Shown here: positions 55,271-64,000 of the stretch, piece after piece | How the letters are laid out: each line of letters starts with the position of its first letter | Numbering within the stretch: the stretch's first letter is position 1 | Origin: an uncultured Paracoccus sp. | GTDB taxonomy: Bacteria; Pseudomonadota; Alphaproteobacteria; Rhodobacterales; Rhodobacteraceae | Length of the DNA: 64,000 nt | Assembly (NCBI GenBank): GCA_934533075.1 | Contig: CAKTBJ010000003.1 | Coordinates: 40,238 to 104,237 of the forward strand | Reading direction: 5' to 3' | Notes under the pieces: generated by a model | What the model saw: only the letters and a program-made list of their open reading frames with translations | What the model was told of the DNA's origin: nothing | Databases searched by the model: none | Translations under genes and position numbers: made by a program

Positions 55271-56268
55271 CCATCGCGGTATCGCTGCGCCATGTCAGCG
55301 TGATCTTCGGCCGCAAGCCGCAGGAGGGGCTGGACGCCGCCGATCGCGGTCTGGACCGCGAGGCGGTGAAGGCCGGGACCGGGCAGATCCTCGGTGCGCA
55401 TGATTGCTCGCTGGAGGTGCCGGCGGGGCAGACCGTGGTGCTGATGGGGCTGTCCGGCTCCGGGAAATCGACGCTGCTGCGCACGGTGAACGGTCTGGCG
55501 CCGGTCTCGCGCGGGCAGGTGCTGGTGCGCACCGACAAGGGCGAGGTCGATATCGGCAAGGCCGACCCGCGCAGCCTGCGCGCGCTGCGGCTGCGGCAGG
55601 TGTCGATGGTGTTCCAGCAATTCGGCCTGCTGCCCTGGCGGACGGTGCGCGACAATGTGGGTCTCGGCCCCGAACTGGCCCGCCGCCCCCGGCACGAGCG
55701 CGAGGCCCGCATCAAGGCCGAACTGGCCACGGTGGGGCTGGCCGACTGGGCCGACCGCCGGCTGGGGGAGCTTTCGGGGGGCATGCAGCAGCGGGTGGGG
55801 CTGGCGCGCGCCTTCGCCACCGACGCGCCGATCCTGCTGATGGACGAGCCGTTCAGCGCCCTTGATCCGCTGATCCGCCGCCGCCTCCAGGACGAGTTGC
55901 TGGACTTGCAGGCCCGGCGCCGGCGCACCATCCTGTTCGTCAGCCACGACCTGGACGAGGCGATCCGCCTGGGCCGCATCATCGCGCTGATGGAGGGCGG
56001 GCGCATCGTCCAGACCGGCACGGCGCGCCAGATCATGGCCGCCCCGGCCACGGATTACGTGCGCGATTTCGTCGCCCATCTCGACCCGCTGGAGGTGCTG
56101 CTGGTCGGCGATCTGGCCGAGGCGGGCGGCGCCGAGGGCACGGCGCTGCCGCGCGACCTGCCGCTGCGCGACGCCTCGCGCCGGCTGGCCCGCACCGAGG
56201 CGCTGCCGGTCGAAGGCGGCGGCCGCCTGACCCGCGCCGCCGTCCTTGCCCGGCTGGTGGGGCGCTAG
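55267..56268 (+). CDS. choV: Choline/glycine betaine ABC transporter ATP-binding protein
   Basis: A 333-residue ATPase with Walker A GLSGSGKST, Q-loop FQQFGLLPWRTV, signature LSGGMQQRV, Walker B LLMDEPFSALD and switch His in FVSHDLDEA. The N-terminus with GRKPQEGLDAADRGLDRE before Walker A is characteristic of the ChoV branch. The C-terminal CBS pair of ProV is short or missing. It energises ChoW for choline or betaine uptake. Confidence 0.92.
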   Translation: MTIAVSLRHVSVIFGRKPQEGLDAADRGLDREAVKAGTGQILGAHDCSLEVPAGQTVVLMGLSGSGKSTLLRTVNGLAPVSRGQVLVRTDKGEVDIGKADPRSLRALRLRQVSMVFQQFGLLPWRTVRDNVGLGPELARRPRHEREARIKAELATVGLADWADRRLGELSGGMQQRVGLARAFATDAPILLMDEPFSALDPLIRRRLQDELLDLQARRRRTILFVSHDLDEAIRLGRIIALMEGGRIVQTGTARQIMAAPATDYVRDFVAHLDPLEVLLVGDLAEAGGAEGTALPRDLPLRDASRRLARTEALPVEGGGRLTRAAVLARLVGR

Positions 56269-56604
56269 GGGCGGAGGCCGGCGACGGGGGGCCGCTGGCG
56301 CGCCTCAAGGCGGGCACCGAAACGGCGCTTCGGGGGGCAATGCGCCGCCCCATCTCGCTTCGGACGACGCCGCCGCGTTCGGCGGGCGACCCCGCCGCTG
56401 CCTGCACCCTCATGGCTGTCCCGCCTTTTCCGGGCGCCGGCTGGCGGAGCCGCAGGGGTTCCGTGCCTGGAATGCGGCCCGGCTGCGCGGGCGGCGGGAG
56501 GCCGCGGTCCCCGACGGGATCCGGCTATCCGTCCCGATGCGGGGGCTGGCCGCATTCGGCACCCCGGCCTGGCGGGGGGCACGGGCTTGTCGCCGGGCCG
56601 GGCC
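56269..56604. other. Intergenic region between choV and hemE
   Basis: 336 bp between convergent genes with no convincing gene: open frames on both strands look like high-GC noise. One possible hairpin is GGGGGGC-AATGC-GCCGCCCC at 56332-56351 (7 bp with one bulge), which could end the cho transcript. Nothing else is recognisable; it could be decayed coding sequence. Confidence 0.4.
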
Positions 56605-57639
56605 TCAGCGTGCCTCGCGCAGGGTCTCCAGCATCAGGGCGACATTCTCCGGGTCGGCGTCGGGGGTGATGCCGTGCCCGAGGTTGAAGATATGCGGGCC
56701 GCCGGCAAAGGCGTCGCGCACCCGGCGCACGCCGTCGATCAGCGCCTGCCCGCCGGTGACCAGCAGCGCGGGGTCCAGATTGCCCTGCACGCAGCCATCC
56801 GCCTGCACCGCCTGCGCCGCCCAGACCGCATTGACGCCCTGGTCCAGCGCCACCGCATCGGCGCCGGTGGCGCGTGCAAACCCCTGGTAGCGCGGCCCGG
56901 CGCCACGCGGGAAGGCGATCACCGGCACATCGGGATGGCGCGCCTTCAGCGCGGCGATGATCCTGCGGGTGGGGGCAAGGGCGAAATCGTCGAAATCCCG
57001 CCCCTTCAGCGAGCCGGCCCAACTGTCGAACAGCTTCACGACCTCGGCCCCGGCCTCGATCTGCGCCGAAAGATAATGGATCGTCGCATCCGCGATGCGG
57101 TCCAGCAGCGCCGCGAACCCGGCCCGGTCCGCCGCCGCCATCGCATGCGCCGGTCCCTGATCCGGCGTGCCGCGCCCGGCGACCATATAGGTCGCCACCG
57201 TCCAGGGCGCCCCGGCGAAGCCGATCAGCGTGGTCTCCTGCGGCAATTCGCGTTTCAGGATGCGCAGGGTCTCGTAGACCGGGGCCAGGGTATCGTGCAC
57301 ATCCGCCGCCGGGCGCAGGGCGGCCAGCCCGCCGGCCTCGGCCAGCGGCGTCAGGCGCGGGCCTTCGCCGGTGACGAACCACAGGTCCAGACCCAGCGCC
57401 TGCGGGATCAGCAGGATGTCGGCGAACAGGATCGCGGCGTCGAAGCCATAGCGCCGGATCGGCTGCAAGGTCACCTCGGCCGCCAGGTCCGGCGTATAGC
57501 ACAGCGACAAAAAGTCGCCGGCCCGCGCCCGCGTTGCCCGGTATTCCGGCAGATAGCGCCCGGCCTGGCGCATCATCCAGGCCGGTGGAACCGGCTGTTT
57601 GCTGCCCTTCAGGGCGGCGAGGATGGCTTTTTCGGTCAT
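56605..57639 (-). CDS. hemE: Uroporphyrinogen decarboxylase
   Basis: Decarboxylates uroporphyrinogen III to coproporphyrinogen III in heme and chlorophyll synthesis. 344 residues. The substrate-binding [17 protein letters not shown] near the N-terminus, the Asp in [29 protein letters not shown], and [15 protein letters not shown] are family signatures. Start 57639 is divergent from hemC with an 87-bp shared promoter region. Confidence 0.97.
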   Translation of the reverse strand: MTEKAILAALKGSKQPVPPAWMMRQAGRYLPEYRATRARAGDFLSLCYTPDLAAEVTLQPIRRYGFDAAILFADILLIPQALGLDLWFVTGEGPRLTPLAEAGGLAALRPAADVHDTLAPVYETLRILKRELPQETTLIGFAGAPWTVATYMVAGRGTPDQGPAHAMAAADRAGFAALLDRIADATIHYLSAQIEAGAEVVKLFDSWAGSLKGRDFDDFALAPTRRIIAALKARHPDVPVIAFPRGAGPRYQGFARATGADAVALDQGVNAVWAAQAVQADGCVQGNLDPALLVTGGQALIDGVRRVRDAFAGGPHIFNLGHGITPDADPENVALMLETLREAR

Positions 57640-57726
57640 GGCGGTCCCTTCCGGCGGCGTCCTGCCCGCTGCCTTGCCCTCCCGGCCCCGGTTGTCAAGC
57701 CGCCCGGCTCGGGATAGCGGGGGGGC

Positions 57727-58686
57727 ATGATGACCGGTCCCGACCTGACCCGCCCGCTTCGCATCGGAACCCGAGGCTCCGCCCTTGCGCTGGCGCAGGC
57801 GCATGAGGTGCGCGCGCGCCTGATGGCGGCGCATGGCCTGCCCGAGGCGGCCTTCGCCGTGGTGGTGATCAAGACCACCGGCGACCGCATCCTGGACCGG
57901 CCGCTGAAGGAGATCGGCGGCAAGGGCCTGTTCACGCGCGAGATCGAGGCCGCGCTAGCCGAGGGCGAGATCGACATCGCCGTGCATTCGATGAAGGACA
58001 TGCCCACGATCCAGCCGCCGGGCCTGATCATCGACACCATCCTGCCGCGCGAGGATCCCCGCGACGGCTTCGTGTCGCTGGCGGGGCAATCCCTGCGCGA
58101 CCTGCCGGCCGGGGCGTTGATCGGCACCTCCAGCCTGCGCCGGCGCGCGCAGGTTCTGCTCCGCCGTCCCGACCTGCGCCCGGTCGAGTTCCGCGGCAAC
58201 GTGCAGACGCGGCTGGCCAAGCTGCGCGACGGTGTGGCGGATGCCACCTTCCTGGCGATCGCCGGGCTGCGCCGGCTGGGCCTCGACGATCTGGCCCGCA
58301 ACTCGGTTTCGCCCGACGACATGCTGCCCGCCATCGCCCAGGGCGCCATCGGGGTCGAGCGCCGGCAGGACGATGCCCGCATCGCCGCGTTGCTGGCCCC
58401 CGTCGACTGCCCGGATTCGCGGGTCCGGGTCATGGCCGAGCGTGCCTTCCTCGCCGGACTGGACGGGTCTTGCGAGACGCCCATCGCCGGGCTGGCGGAG
58501 CTGACCGGCGATGCCGCCACCGGCAGCCTGCGCCTGCGCGGGGAGGTGCTGCGCCCCGATGGCAGCGCCACCCTCAGCGGCGAGCGTGTGGGACCGGCCT
58601 CCGATGCCCATCGCATGGGGGCCGATCTGGCGCGGGAGCTGCTGGCGCGGGCGCCCGCCGGCTTCATGGATTTCCGCGGCGCATAG
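57727..58686 (+). CDS. hemC: Hydroxymethylbilane synthase (porphobilinogen deaminase)
   Basis: Joins four porphobilinogen units to hydroxymethylbilane. 319 residues. Catalytic Asp91 is in HSMKDMPT; substrate-binding Arg residues are in [10 protein letters not shown] and [10 protein letters not shown]; Cys249 in [11 protein letters not shown] carries the dipyrromethane cofactor. Two adjacent ATG codons (57727 and 57730) are both possible starts. The divergent hemE-hemC pair is typical for Rhodobacterales. Confidence 0.96.
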   Translation: MMTGPDLTRPLRIGTRGSALALAQAHEVRARLMAAHGLPEAAFAVVVIKTTGDRILDRPLKEIGGKGLFTREIEAALAEGEIDIAVHSMKDMPTIQPPGLIIDTILPREDPRDGFVSLAGQSLRDLPAGALIGTSSLRRRAQVLLRRPDLRPVEFRGNVQTRLAKLRDGVADATFLAIAGLRRLGLDDLARNSVSPDDMLPAIAQGAIGVERRQDDARIAALLAPVDCPDSRVRVMAERAFLAGLDGSCETPIAGLAELTGDAATGSLRLRGEVLRPDGSATLSGERVGPASDAHRMGADLARELLARAPAGFMDFRGA

Positions 58687-58725
58687 CGGGGTTCGGCGAT
58701 CGAGGGGGACATGCCGCCGCCCCGG

Positions 58726-59418
58726 TCAATAGCTGCGGATCAGCCCGACCAGACGCCCCTGGATGCGGACCTTGCTTTCGGGAAAGACGCGGGTTTCATA
58801 GGCGGGGTTCGCGGCCTCCAGCGCGATCAGCCCGGCCTTGCGGCGCAGGCGCTTCAGCGTCGCCTCCTGCCCCTCGATCAGTGCCACCACGATGTCGCCG
58901 TTATCGGCGCTGGCCTGTTCGCGGATCACCACCACGTCGCCGTCGTTGATGCCGGCGCCGATCATGGAATCGCCTTTCACCTCAAGCGCATAGTGATGTT
59001 CGCGCGCCGCGATCATCGAGCCGGGGACGGCGATGTGATGCGACACCTCGGAAATCGCCTCGATCGGCACGCCGGCGGCGATGCGGCCCATGACCGGCAG
59101 TTCCACCGCATCCGCCACCACCGGCATGGCGCCGGAAGGCGGGTCGAGCCGGTCCCCCTCGACCACCCGAAGCTGCGGGCCGGTATCGCGGTCGCGGGTC
59201 AGGCTGTCGGGCAGGCGCACGATCTCCAGCGCGCGGGCGCGGTGGGGAAGGCGGCGGATGAAGCCGCGTTCCTCCAGCGCCGTGACCAGCCGGTGGATGC
59301 CGGATTTCGACCGCAGGTCGAGCGCGTCCTTCATCTCGTCGAAGGATGGCGGCACGCCATCCCGTTCCAGCCGCTTGTGGATGAATTCCAGCAACTGCAC
59401 CTGTTTCTTCGTCAGCAT
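58726..59418 (-). CDS. lexA: SOS repressor LexA
   Basis: Represses DNA-damage genes and cleaves itself when RecA is activated. 230 residues: winged-helix DNA-binding domain (about 1-65, [20 protein letters not shown]), linker, then an S24 peptidase domain. The cleavage site is Ala115-Gly116 in MGRIAAGVP; catalytic Ser151 is in [10 protein letters not shown] and Lys189 in EATLKR. Start 59418 is the standard LexA start. A perfect LexA box lies just upstream, so the gene is self-regulated. Confidence 0.97.
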   Translation of the reverse strand: MLTKKQVQLLEFIHKRLERDGVPPSFDEMKDALDLRSKSGIHRLVTALEERGFIRRLPHRARALEIVRLPDSLTRDRDTGPQLRVVEGDRLDPPSGAMPVVADAVELPVMGRIAAGVPIEAISEVSHHIAVPGSMIAAREHHYALEVKGDSMIGAGINDGDVVVIREQASADNGDIVVALIEGQEATLKRLRRKAGLIALEAANPAYETRVFPESKVRIQGRLVGLIRSY

Positions 59419-59435
59419 CGAACCGCCCCCAATGT

Positions 59436-59450
59436 GTTCCCAATCCGTTC
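59436..59450 (-). promoter_or_regulatory. LexA operator (SOS box) of lexA
   Basis: GTTC-CCAATCC-GTTC is an exact match to the alphaproteobacterial LexA site GTTC-N7-GTTC, 17 bp from the lexA start codon. A further GTTC follows at 59455, spaced by 4 bp, and may be coincidence. Confidence 0.9.
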
Positions 59451-59579
59451 TAGGGTTCCCGGAACAGACCGTCAACACATTCGCCTGATTCTGGTAAATA
59501 TTTCCCTAATTCCCTTCGGGAAGCATATGGAGGGCGAAAGCGGCCCATTTTCGAGAGAGAGAATGCAGAATCGCCCGAA

Positions 59580-60371
59580 TCAAGTTGTTATCGAAAGGAT
59601 TTCCTGCGTGGCACCCGTCACGTCCGCACGGCGCATCAGCGATTCTCCGATCAGGAAGCGGGTGACGCCGATCGCCGCCATGTCGCGCAGGTCCTGCGCG
59701 CCGCCCAGCCCGCTTTCGGCGACCACAACCCGGTCCGCCGGCACCAGCGGTGCCAGCCGGCGGGTGGTGTCCAGGCTGACCTCGAAACTGCGCAGGTCGC
59801 GGTTGTTGATGCCGATCAGGGCCGAGCGCAGGCGCAGCGCACGCTCCAGCTCGGCCTCGTCATGGATCTCGATCAGCGCGTCCATGCCCCAGTCCAAGGC
59901 AGCGGATTCAAGCTCTTGCGCGAGGGTATCGTCGACGCTTGCCATGATGATCAGGATGCAATCGGCGCCCCAGGCGCGGGCCTCGGTCACCTGATAGGGG
60001 TCATAGAGAAAATCCTTGCGCAGCACCGGCAGGGTGCAGGCGGCACGCGCCTGCGTCAGGAAATCCGGCTGGCCTTGAAAGCTGGGCGCATCGGTCAGGA
60101 CCGACAGGCAGGCGGCACCGCCGCGCTCATAGGCGCGGGCAAGGGCGGGCGGGTCGAAATCATTCCGAATCAACCCCTTGGATGGACTTGCTTTCTTGAT
60201 TTCCGCGATCAGCGCCGGGCCGGTTTGCGCCACGCGGTCGAGGCGGGCGGCAAAGGGGCGCAAGGCAGGCGCGGCATGGGCGGCCTCGGTGACGCGGGCA
60301 AGCGGCCGCTCCAGCTTGGCGGCGGCGATCTCGTCCAGTTTATAGGCCTTGATCTTGTCGAGAATATGCAT
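59580..60371 (-). CDS. trpC: Indole-3-glycerol phosphate synthase
   Basis: Ring-closing step of tryptophan synthesis. 263 residues. Lys and Glu catalytic residues are in [13 protein letters not shown] and [15 protein letters not shown], and the phosphate loop is [15 protein letters not shown] 60371 lies 18 bp after ung on the same strand. The 161 bp between this gene and lexA hold only the lexA promoter region; the moaC-moeA pair that often stands here in relatives is missing. Confidence 0.96.
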   Translation of the reverse strand: MHILDKIKAYKLDEIAAAKLERPLARVTEAAHAAPALRPFAARLDRVAQTGPALIAEIKKASPSKGLIRNDFDPPALARAYERGGAACLSVLTDAPSFQGQPDFLTQARAACTLPVLRKDFLYDPYQVTEARAWGADCILIIMASVDDTLAQELESAALDWGMDALIEIHDEAELERALRLRSALIGINNRDLRSFEVSLDTTRRLAPLVPADRVVVAESGLGGAQDLRDMAAIGVTRFLIGESLMRRADVTGATQEILSITT

Positions 60372-60389
60372 GCGATTGCTCGTATAATT

Positions 60390-61031
60390 CTATGATAACC
60401 AGTCGATTTCCGGCGCCCTGTTCGCGGCCAGCCAGGCATTTGTGCGGCTGAACGGGCGCGAGCCGAAAAACCCCTTGCGCGCGGAAAGCGGCGAGGGATG
60501 CGGGGTGGCGATGGTGAAATCCCGAGGGCGGATCAGGTCGCCGACCGCCGCCTGCGCCGGGCGCCCCCAGAGCAGGAAGGCCAGCGGACCGTGGCGCTGC
60601 GCCTCGGCCACGACCTGCCGGGGCAGTGCCTGCCAGCCCAGCCTCGCATGGCCGCCGGCATCGCCCGCCGGCACCGACAGCGCGGTGTTCAGCAGCATGA
60701 CCCCCTGCGCGGCCCAGTGCGACAGGTCGCCATTGGCGGGCGTGGCGCCGAGATCATCCTGCATCTCCTTGAAGATATTGCTCAGGGATCGCGGCAGCGG
60801 CGTCTCGGGCGTCACCGAAAAGGCCAGCCCGTTGGCATGGCCGGGGGTCGGATAGGGGTCCTGGCCCAGCAGGATCACCCGCACATCCTGCGGCGCCACG
60901 GCCTCCAGCGCGGCAAAGACCCGCGCCGGGCCGGGCAGCCAGCCGCCGCCGGCCAGACGGTCGCGCAGGCCGGGCCAGACCTCGCGGAAGAAGGGCAGAT
61001 GCGCCCAGGCGGCGGGCGGCTCCGGCATCAT
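60390..61031 (-). CDS. ung: Uracil-DNA glycosylase, family 1
   Basis: Removes uracil from DNA to start base excision repair. 213 residues. Catalytic Asp58 is in [16 protein letters not shown] and His178 in TPHPSPLSA, with SRTNAWL near the end. The usual GQDPYH has Pro in place of His, as in some other bacterial Ung. The start overlaps the trpD stop by 4 bp (ATGA), so a repair gene is translationally coupled to tryptophan synthesis genes. Confidence 0.96.
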   Translation of the reverse strand: MMPEPPAAWAHLPFFREVWPGLRDRLAGGGWLPGPARVFAALEAVAPQDVRVILLGQDPYPTPGHANGLAFSVTPETPLPRSLSNIFKEMQDDLGATPANGDLSHWAAQGVMLLNTALSVPAGDAGGHARLGWQALPRQVVAEAQRHGPLAFLLWGRPAQAAVGDLIRPRDFTIATPHPSPLSARKGFFGSRPFSRTNAWLAANRAPEIDWLS

Positions 61032-62047
61032 GGCTGCGGCGGCCCGGTGATCTCGGCCAGCGCCGCAAGCCGTGCGGCAGCCGCGCCGGAATCGATGGAT
61101 TTCCGCGCCAGTTCAATGCCTTCCGGCAATGTCTTTGCGTGATCCGTCAGCATCAGCGCCGCCGCGGCGTTCAGCAGGACGGCATCGCGATAGGCCCCGG
61201 CCTCGCCCGCCAGCAGCGCGCGGAAGGCGGCGGCGTTATGGGCCGGTTCGCCGCCGATGATGGCCGAAAACGGATGGCGGCGCAGGCCGGCATCCTCCGG
61301 CGCGATCTCGAATTCCGTGATCTCGCCGTTCTTCAACTGCACCACGCTGGTCGGGCCGGCGATGGAAATCTCGTCGGTGCCGTCCGCGCCATGCACCAGC
61401 CAGGCCGCAGTCGAACCCAGCTCGGCCAGAACCTCGGCCATCGGGCGCAGCCAGCGGGTGCTGAAGGCGCCGGTCAACTGGATGCGGACCCCGGCCGGAT
61501 TCGTCAGCGGTCCCAGCAGGTTGAAGATGGTTCTTGTGCCAAGCTCGGCCCGCGCCGGGCCGACATTGCGCATCGCCGGGTGGTGCATGGGCGCCATCAT
61601 GAAGCCGATGCCGGCGCGGGCGATGGCGCGCTCGGCCAGGTCGGGCGGGATCATCACGTTGACGCCGGCCATGCTCAGCGCATCGGCCGAGCCGGATTTC
61701 GACGACAGGTTGCGGTTGCCGTGCTTGGCCACCGTCACCCCGGCCCCGGCGATCACGAAGGCCGCGGCGGTCGAGATGTTCAGCGTGCCCTTGCCGTCGC
61801 CGCCGGTGCCCACGATGTCCATCGCGCCCTCCGGCGCCTTGACGCGGTGCATGCGGGCGCGCATGGCGCGGGCGGCGGCGGCGATTTCCTCGACGGTCTC
61901 GCCGCGCGTGCGCATGGCCATCAGCAGCCCACCCAGCTGCGCGGGCGTGGCGGCGCCATCGAACATGGCGCCGAAGGCCATCTCGGCCTCGGCGGCGGTC
62001 AGCGGGCGCTCGGCGGCGAGGCCGATCAGCGGGCGCAGGTCGCTCAT
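61028..62047 (-). CDS. trpD: Anthranilate phosphoribosyltransferase
   Basis: Joins anthranilate and PRPP. 339 residues. The PRPP loop is [33 protein letters not shown] is the conserved substrate loop; [19 protein letters not shown] binds anthranilate. Its start overlaps the trpG stop (ATGA), and its stop overlaps ung. Confidence 0.97.
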   Translation of the reverse strand: MSDLRPLIGLAAERPLTAAEAEMAFGAMFDGAATPAQLGGLLMAMRTRGETVEEIAAAARAMRARMHRVKAPEGAMDIVGTGGDGKGTLNISTAAAFVIAGAGVTVAKHGNRNLSSKSGSADALSMAGVNVMIPPDLAERAIARAGIGFMMAPMHHPAMRNVGPARAELGTRTIFNLLGPLTNPAGVRIQLTGAFSTRWLRPMAEVLAELGSTAAWLVHGADGTDEISIAGPTSVVQLKNGEITEFEIAPEDAGLRRHPFSAIIGGEPAHNAAAFRALLAGEAGAYRDAVLLNAAAALMLTDHAKTLPEGIELARKSIDSGAAAARLAALAEITGPPQP

Positions 62048-62634
62048 GCCGCGCGCGCCCTGGGCGGGATGCGGGACAGGAAGTTGCGGATCATCTCCAG
62101 CCCGTGCTGGGAGGCGATGCTTTCGGGGTGGAACTGCACGCCCTCGATAGGCAGGTCGCGATGCATCAGCCCCATGATGGAGCCGTCCCCGGCGGTGGCC
62201 GTCACGCTGAGCGCGGCGGGCAGGCTGGCCGGCTCGACCACCAGCGAGTGATAGCGCGTCGCGGTCAGCGGCGTGGGCAGGCCCTTGAAGACGCCGCGCC
62301 CGTCATGGCGGATGGCGTCGGTCTTGCCGTGCACGATGCGGTCGGCGCGCACGACCTTGCCGCCGAAGGCCTGCCCGATGGCCTGATGCCCGAGGCACAC
62401 GCCCAGCAGCGGCAGCCCGGCCTCGGCGGCGGCATGGATCAGCGGCAGGCAGATGCCGGCGCTGTCGGGGTCGCAGGGGCCGGGGGACAGCACCACGGCC
62501 TCGGGCGCCAGGGCCATCGCGCCGGCCACGTCGATGGCATCGTTGCGGATGACGCGGATCTCGGTCCCGGTGGCGCCGATCAGGTGCACCAGATTCCAGG
62601 TGAAGCTGTCGTAATTGTCGATCAGCAGGATCAT
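62044..62634 (-). CDS. trpG: Anthranilate synthase component II (glutamine amidotransferase)
   Basis: Supplies ammonia from glutamine to TrpE, and possibly PabB. 196 residues. The catalytic triad is Cys80 ([17 protein letters not shown]), His169 and Glu171 (GVQFHPESI). The start at 62634 ([14 protein letters not shown]) is the family start; an upstream in-frame ATG at 62715 adds a non-conserved leader. trpE is not in the window. It opens the trpG-trpD-ung-trpC operon and is divergent from the last gene. Confidence 0.97.
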   Translation of the reverse strand: MILLIDNYDSFTWNLVHLIGATGTEIRVIRNDAIDVAGAMALAPEAVVLSPGPCDPDSAGICLPLIHAAAEAGLPLLGVCLGHQAIGQAFGGKVVRADRIVHGKTDAIRHDGRGVFKGLPTPLTATRYHSLVVEPASLPAALSVTATAGDGSIMGLMHRDLPIEGVQFHPESIASQHGLEMIRNFLSRIPPRARAA

Positions 62635-62781
62635 GTCGGGGCCTTCCAGCGGGGCATTCTTGCGGTCGAAATCGCGCGAGGGGTGTTGCAGCGCCCCCTG
62701 CGGGCTATAGAACACGCAATAGATGCGCCCATGCGGGCGCGGCGGTCAAGGCCGGGCAGGCAGGAAAGGACGGGGCAGGGC

Positions 62782-64000
62782 ATGGCGGGATTCGGGTCCG
62801 GGCTGGTGACGGGCGTGGCGGCTGGCATGGCCGGCCTGGCCTTGCTGGCCGCGCTGACCGAGCCGGCGGCACCGGAAGCGGGGCCGGATTCAGGGGCGGA
62901 GCCGGTTGCCGAAATGGCTGCGGCGCCTGCCGCGATTGCCGATGCGGGTCCCGAGGCGGAGGCCGAAACGGCAACCGCGCCGGCGGCTCCCGAGGCGCCC
63001 CCCCCGGCGGCTGCCCCCCCTGCGCAACCGGCCGAGCCTGCGCCCCTGCCGGAGGTCGAGGCACCCGCGAGCCTGCCCGAGATGGCCGGCCAGGAGGCGC
63101 CACCGGCCCTGCCGCCGGCCGCGCCGGCGGTCTCCGATACGCTTCCGCCGGCTCCGGCGCCGCCCGTGGCCGCGGCGCAGCCGGAAGCCATGCCCCTGCG
63201 CCACGATGTCGTGACGGCGCCGAAGCCTTCGGCCTTCGATGTCGCCGCGGAGCGGGAGGCGGGCGCGGCGGTTGCGCAGGATGCGGGCGAATCGGTGGAG
63301 GCGGCGCATGCTTCCGAAGCCGCGATGCCGGTCGCGGACCCGGAAGTGCCGGCGTCTGCGGTGGCGCCTTCTCGGGAAAGTGACCCGGCCGTCCCGGATG
63401 CCGCCGATGAGCCGGTGGAGGATGAGGTGCCGGCTGCCCCGGCCGATGGTTCCGAGGTTGCCCCGGCCGGTGCGGATGCCCCCGACCTTGTCGATGAGCC
63501 TGTTGCGGATGAATTGCCGGATTCGCCGGCCGACCACGCCGAGGGCGTTGTGCCGCAAGCCGGCACCGGGGGCGGCGAGGCTGCGGAGGAGATCGCCGCG
63601 CCCGACGAGCCGCCCGTGCTTGTGGACGAGGCTCCGGCGCCCGAACAGGTCCCGACGCCTGCGGACGAGGTGCCGGCAACGCCGCCCGACGGGGATGCGC
63701 CTGCGGTCGCCCCGGCCCCGGAGCAGGTTCCGGCCGACCCGGTGGACGCGGCCGAGGAAGCGCCCGCCGATGCAGAGGGCTTGCCCGGCACCGCGCTACC
63801 GGCCGACCTTGCCGATGATGCGCCCGAAGCTGCCGCCATCCCCCAACCCGAAGCCGCGCTTGAGGCGGAGCTTGGGCCGGAGGCGGGGGTTGACGCCGCG
63901 CCTGAAACCGGGCGCCCACTCGAAGCCGAAGCCGAAGCCGAAGCCGAAGCCGAAGCCGAAGCCGAAGCCGAAGCCGAAGCCGAAGCCGAAGCCGAAGCCG
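62782..64000 (+). CDS. Membrane-anchored Pro/Ala/Glu-rich protein, 3' end outside the window
   Basis: The frame is open from ATG 62782 to the right edge (406 codons). Residues about 5-26 (GSGLVTGVAAGMAGLALLAA) form one hydrophobic segment, probably an uncleaved signal anchor. The rest is low-complexity, rich in Pro, Ala, Glu and Asp, with many P-A and V-P-A units, and ends in an alternating Glu-Ala tract. Divergent polysaccharide deacetylases (YibQ/DUF610 type) of Rhodobacterales have a similar short anchor and often an acidic linker, so the missing C-terminal part may be that domain; this is a guess. GGACGGGGCAGGGC lies upstream. The long open frames on the opposite strand are artefacts of composition. 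Confidence 0.6.
   Translation, partial: MAGFGSGLVTGVAAGMAGLALLAALTEPAAPEAGPDSGAEPVAEMAAAPAAIADAGPEAEAETATAPAAPEAPPPAAAPPAQPAEPAPLPEVEAPASLPEMAGQEAPPALPPAAPAVSDTLPPAPAPPVAAAQPEAMPLRHDVVTAPKPSAFDVAAEREAGAAVAQDAGESVEAAHASEAAMPVADPEVPASAVAPSRESDPAVPDAADEPVEDEVPAAPADGSEVAPAGADAPDLVDEPVADELPDSPADHAEGVVPQAGTGGGEAAEEIAAPDEPPVLVDEAPAPEQVPTPADEVPATPPDGDAPAVAPAPEQVPADPVDAAEEAPADAEGLPGTALPADLADDAPEAAAIPQPEAALEAELGPEAGVDAAPETGRPLEAEAEAEAEAEAEAEAEAEAEAEAEA
63922..64000 (+). repeat. GAAGCC hexanucleotide tandem repeat
   Basis: Thirteen perfect copies of GAAGCC fill the last 79 bp and run off the window edge. In frame they encode alternating Glu-Ala. Glu is written GAA here, whereas GAG dominates elsewhere in the window, which points to expansion by slippage rather than ordinary codon choice. 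Confidence 0.95.

Noticed and set aside
56246-56890. Possible gene spanning the choV-hemE gap
   Set aside because: It overlaps both neighbours, has no ribosome-binding site or domain, and its composition looks like random high-GC frame.
60390-60700. A LexA box directly controlling ung
   Set aside because: No GTTC-N7-GTTC was found before the ung start, which overlaps trpD; expression must come from the trp operon promoter.
62631-63919. Two long minus-strand frames (about 400 codons) opposite the Pro/Ala/Glu-rich gene
   Set aside because: They are Ser/Gly/Ala- and Pro/Arg-rich mirror images of a low-complexity plus-strand sequence; the plus frame has a membrane anchor and a plausible start.
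63922-64000. CRISPR-like repeat array
   Set aside because: The repeats are contiguous 6-bp units without spacers and in a coding frame, so this is a microsatellite.

Overview
The window is a very GC-rich chromosomal segment that reads as an alphaproteobacterium of the Rhodobacterales, most likely Paracoccus or a close relative. The evidence is a GTTC-N7-GTTC LexA operator in front of lexA, the order cmk-rpsA-ihfB-lapA-trpF-trpB, a eukaryotic-type 404-residue isocitrate dehydrogenase, a DUF5928-type GT14 glycosyltransferase, the choXWV set, and a 3-hydroxyaspartate-aldolase-like enzyme of the kind first described in Paracoccus. Assignments come from motifs and family knowledge; no database search was possible. 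I saw no tRNA, rRNA, CRISPR array, insertion sequence or phage gene.

Region 1 (1-21.5 kb) is an accessory uptake and catabolism island. It carries the end of a gamma-glutamyltransferase and two dipeptide/oligopeptide (Dpp/Opp) ABC importers. The first has permeases, one binding protein and a fused double ATPase. The second has a double ATPase, two tandemly duplicated binding proteins and two permeases. Around them are a creatininase-family hydrolase, an RraA-like protein lacking the usual catalytic Arg, a kynureninase-like PLP enzyme, a DAO-type FAD oxidoreductase with a PuuR-like cupin regulator, two D-2-hydroxyacid dehydrogenases, a 3-hydroxyaspartate/D-threonine aldolase-like enzyme and an HpcH/HpaI aldolase. 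Together they suggest import and breakdown of a small peptide-like or N-acylated compound to 2-oxo and 2-hydroxy acids. The substrate is unknown.

Region 2 (21.5-31.4 kb) holds an orphan membrane-anchored glutamate-synthase-like protein, an EamA exporter and a surface-glycan island. The island has three related GT4 glycosyltransferases (one in a 690-residue three-part protein), a sugar epimerase and two sulfotransferase-like paralogues with an unusual P-loop. A second glycan pair, a sulfotransferase and a GT14-DUF5928 protein, lies at 37.3-39.8 kb, and a capsule KpsS-like protein at 47.2-48.5 kb.

Region 3 (31.4-64 kb) is mostly housekeeping: icd, an SplB-type radical SAM gene with a LexA-like box, tpiA, sufA/sufT, cmk-rpsA-ihfB-lapA-trpF-GNAT-trpB, ribE, folP-glmM, choXWV, the divergent pair hemE/hemC, lexA, and a trpG-trpD-ung-trpC operon. 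The window ends inside a Pro/Ala/Glu-rich membrane-anchored protein whose gene has run into a GAAGCC hexanucleotide repeat.
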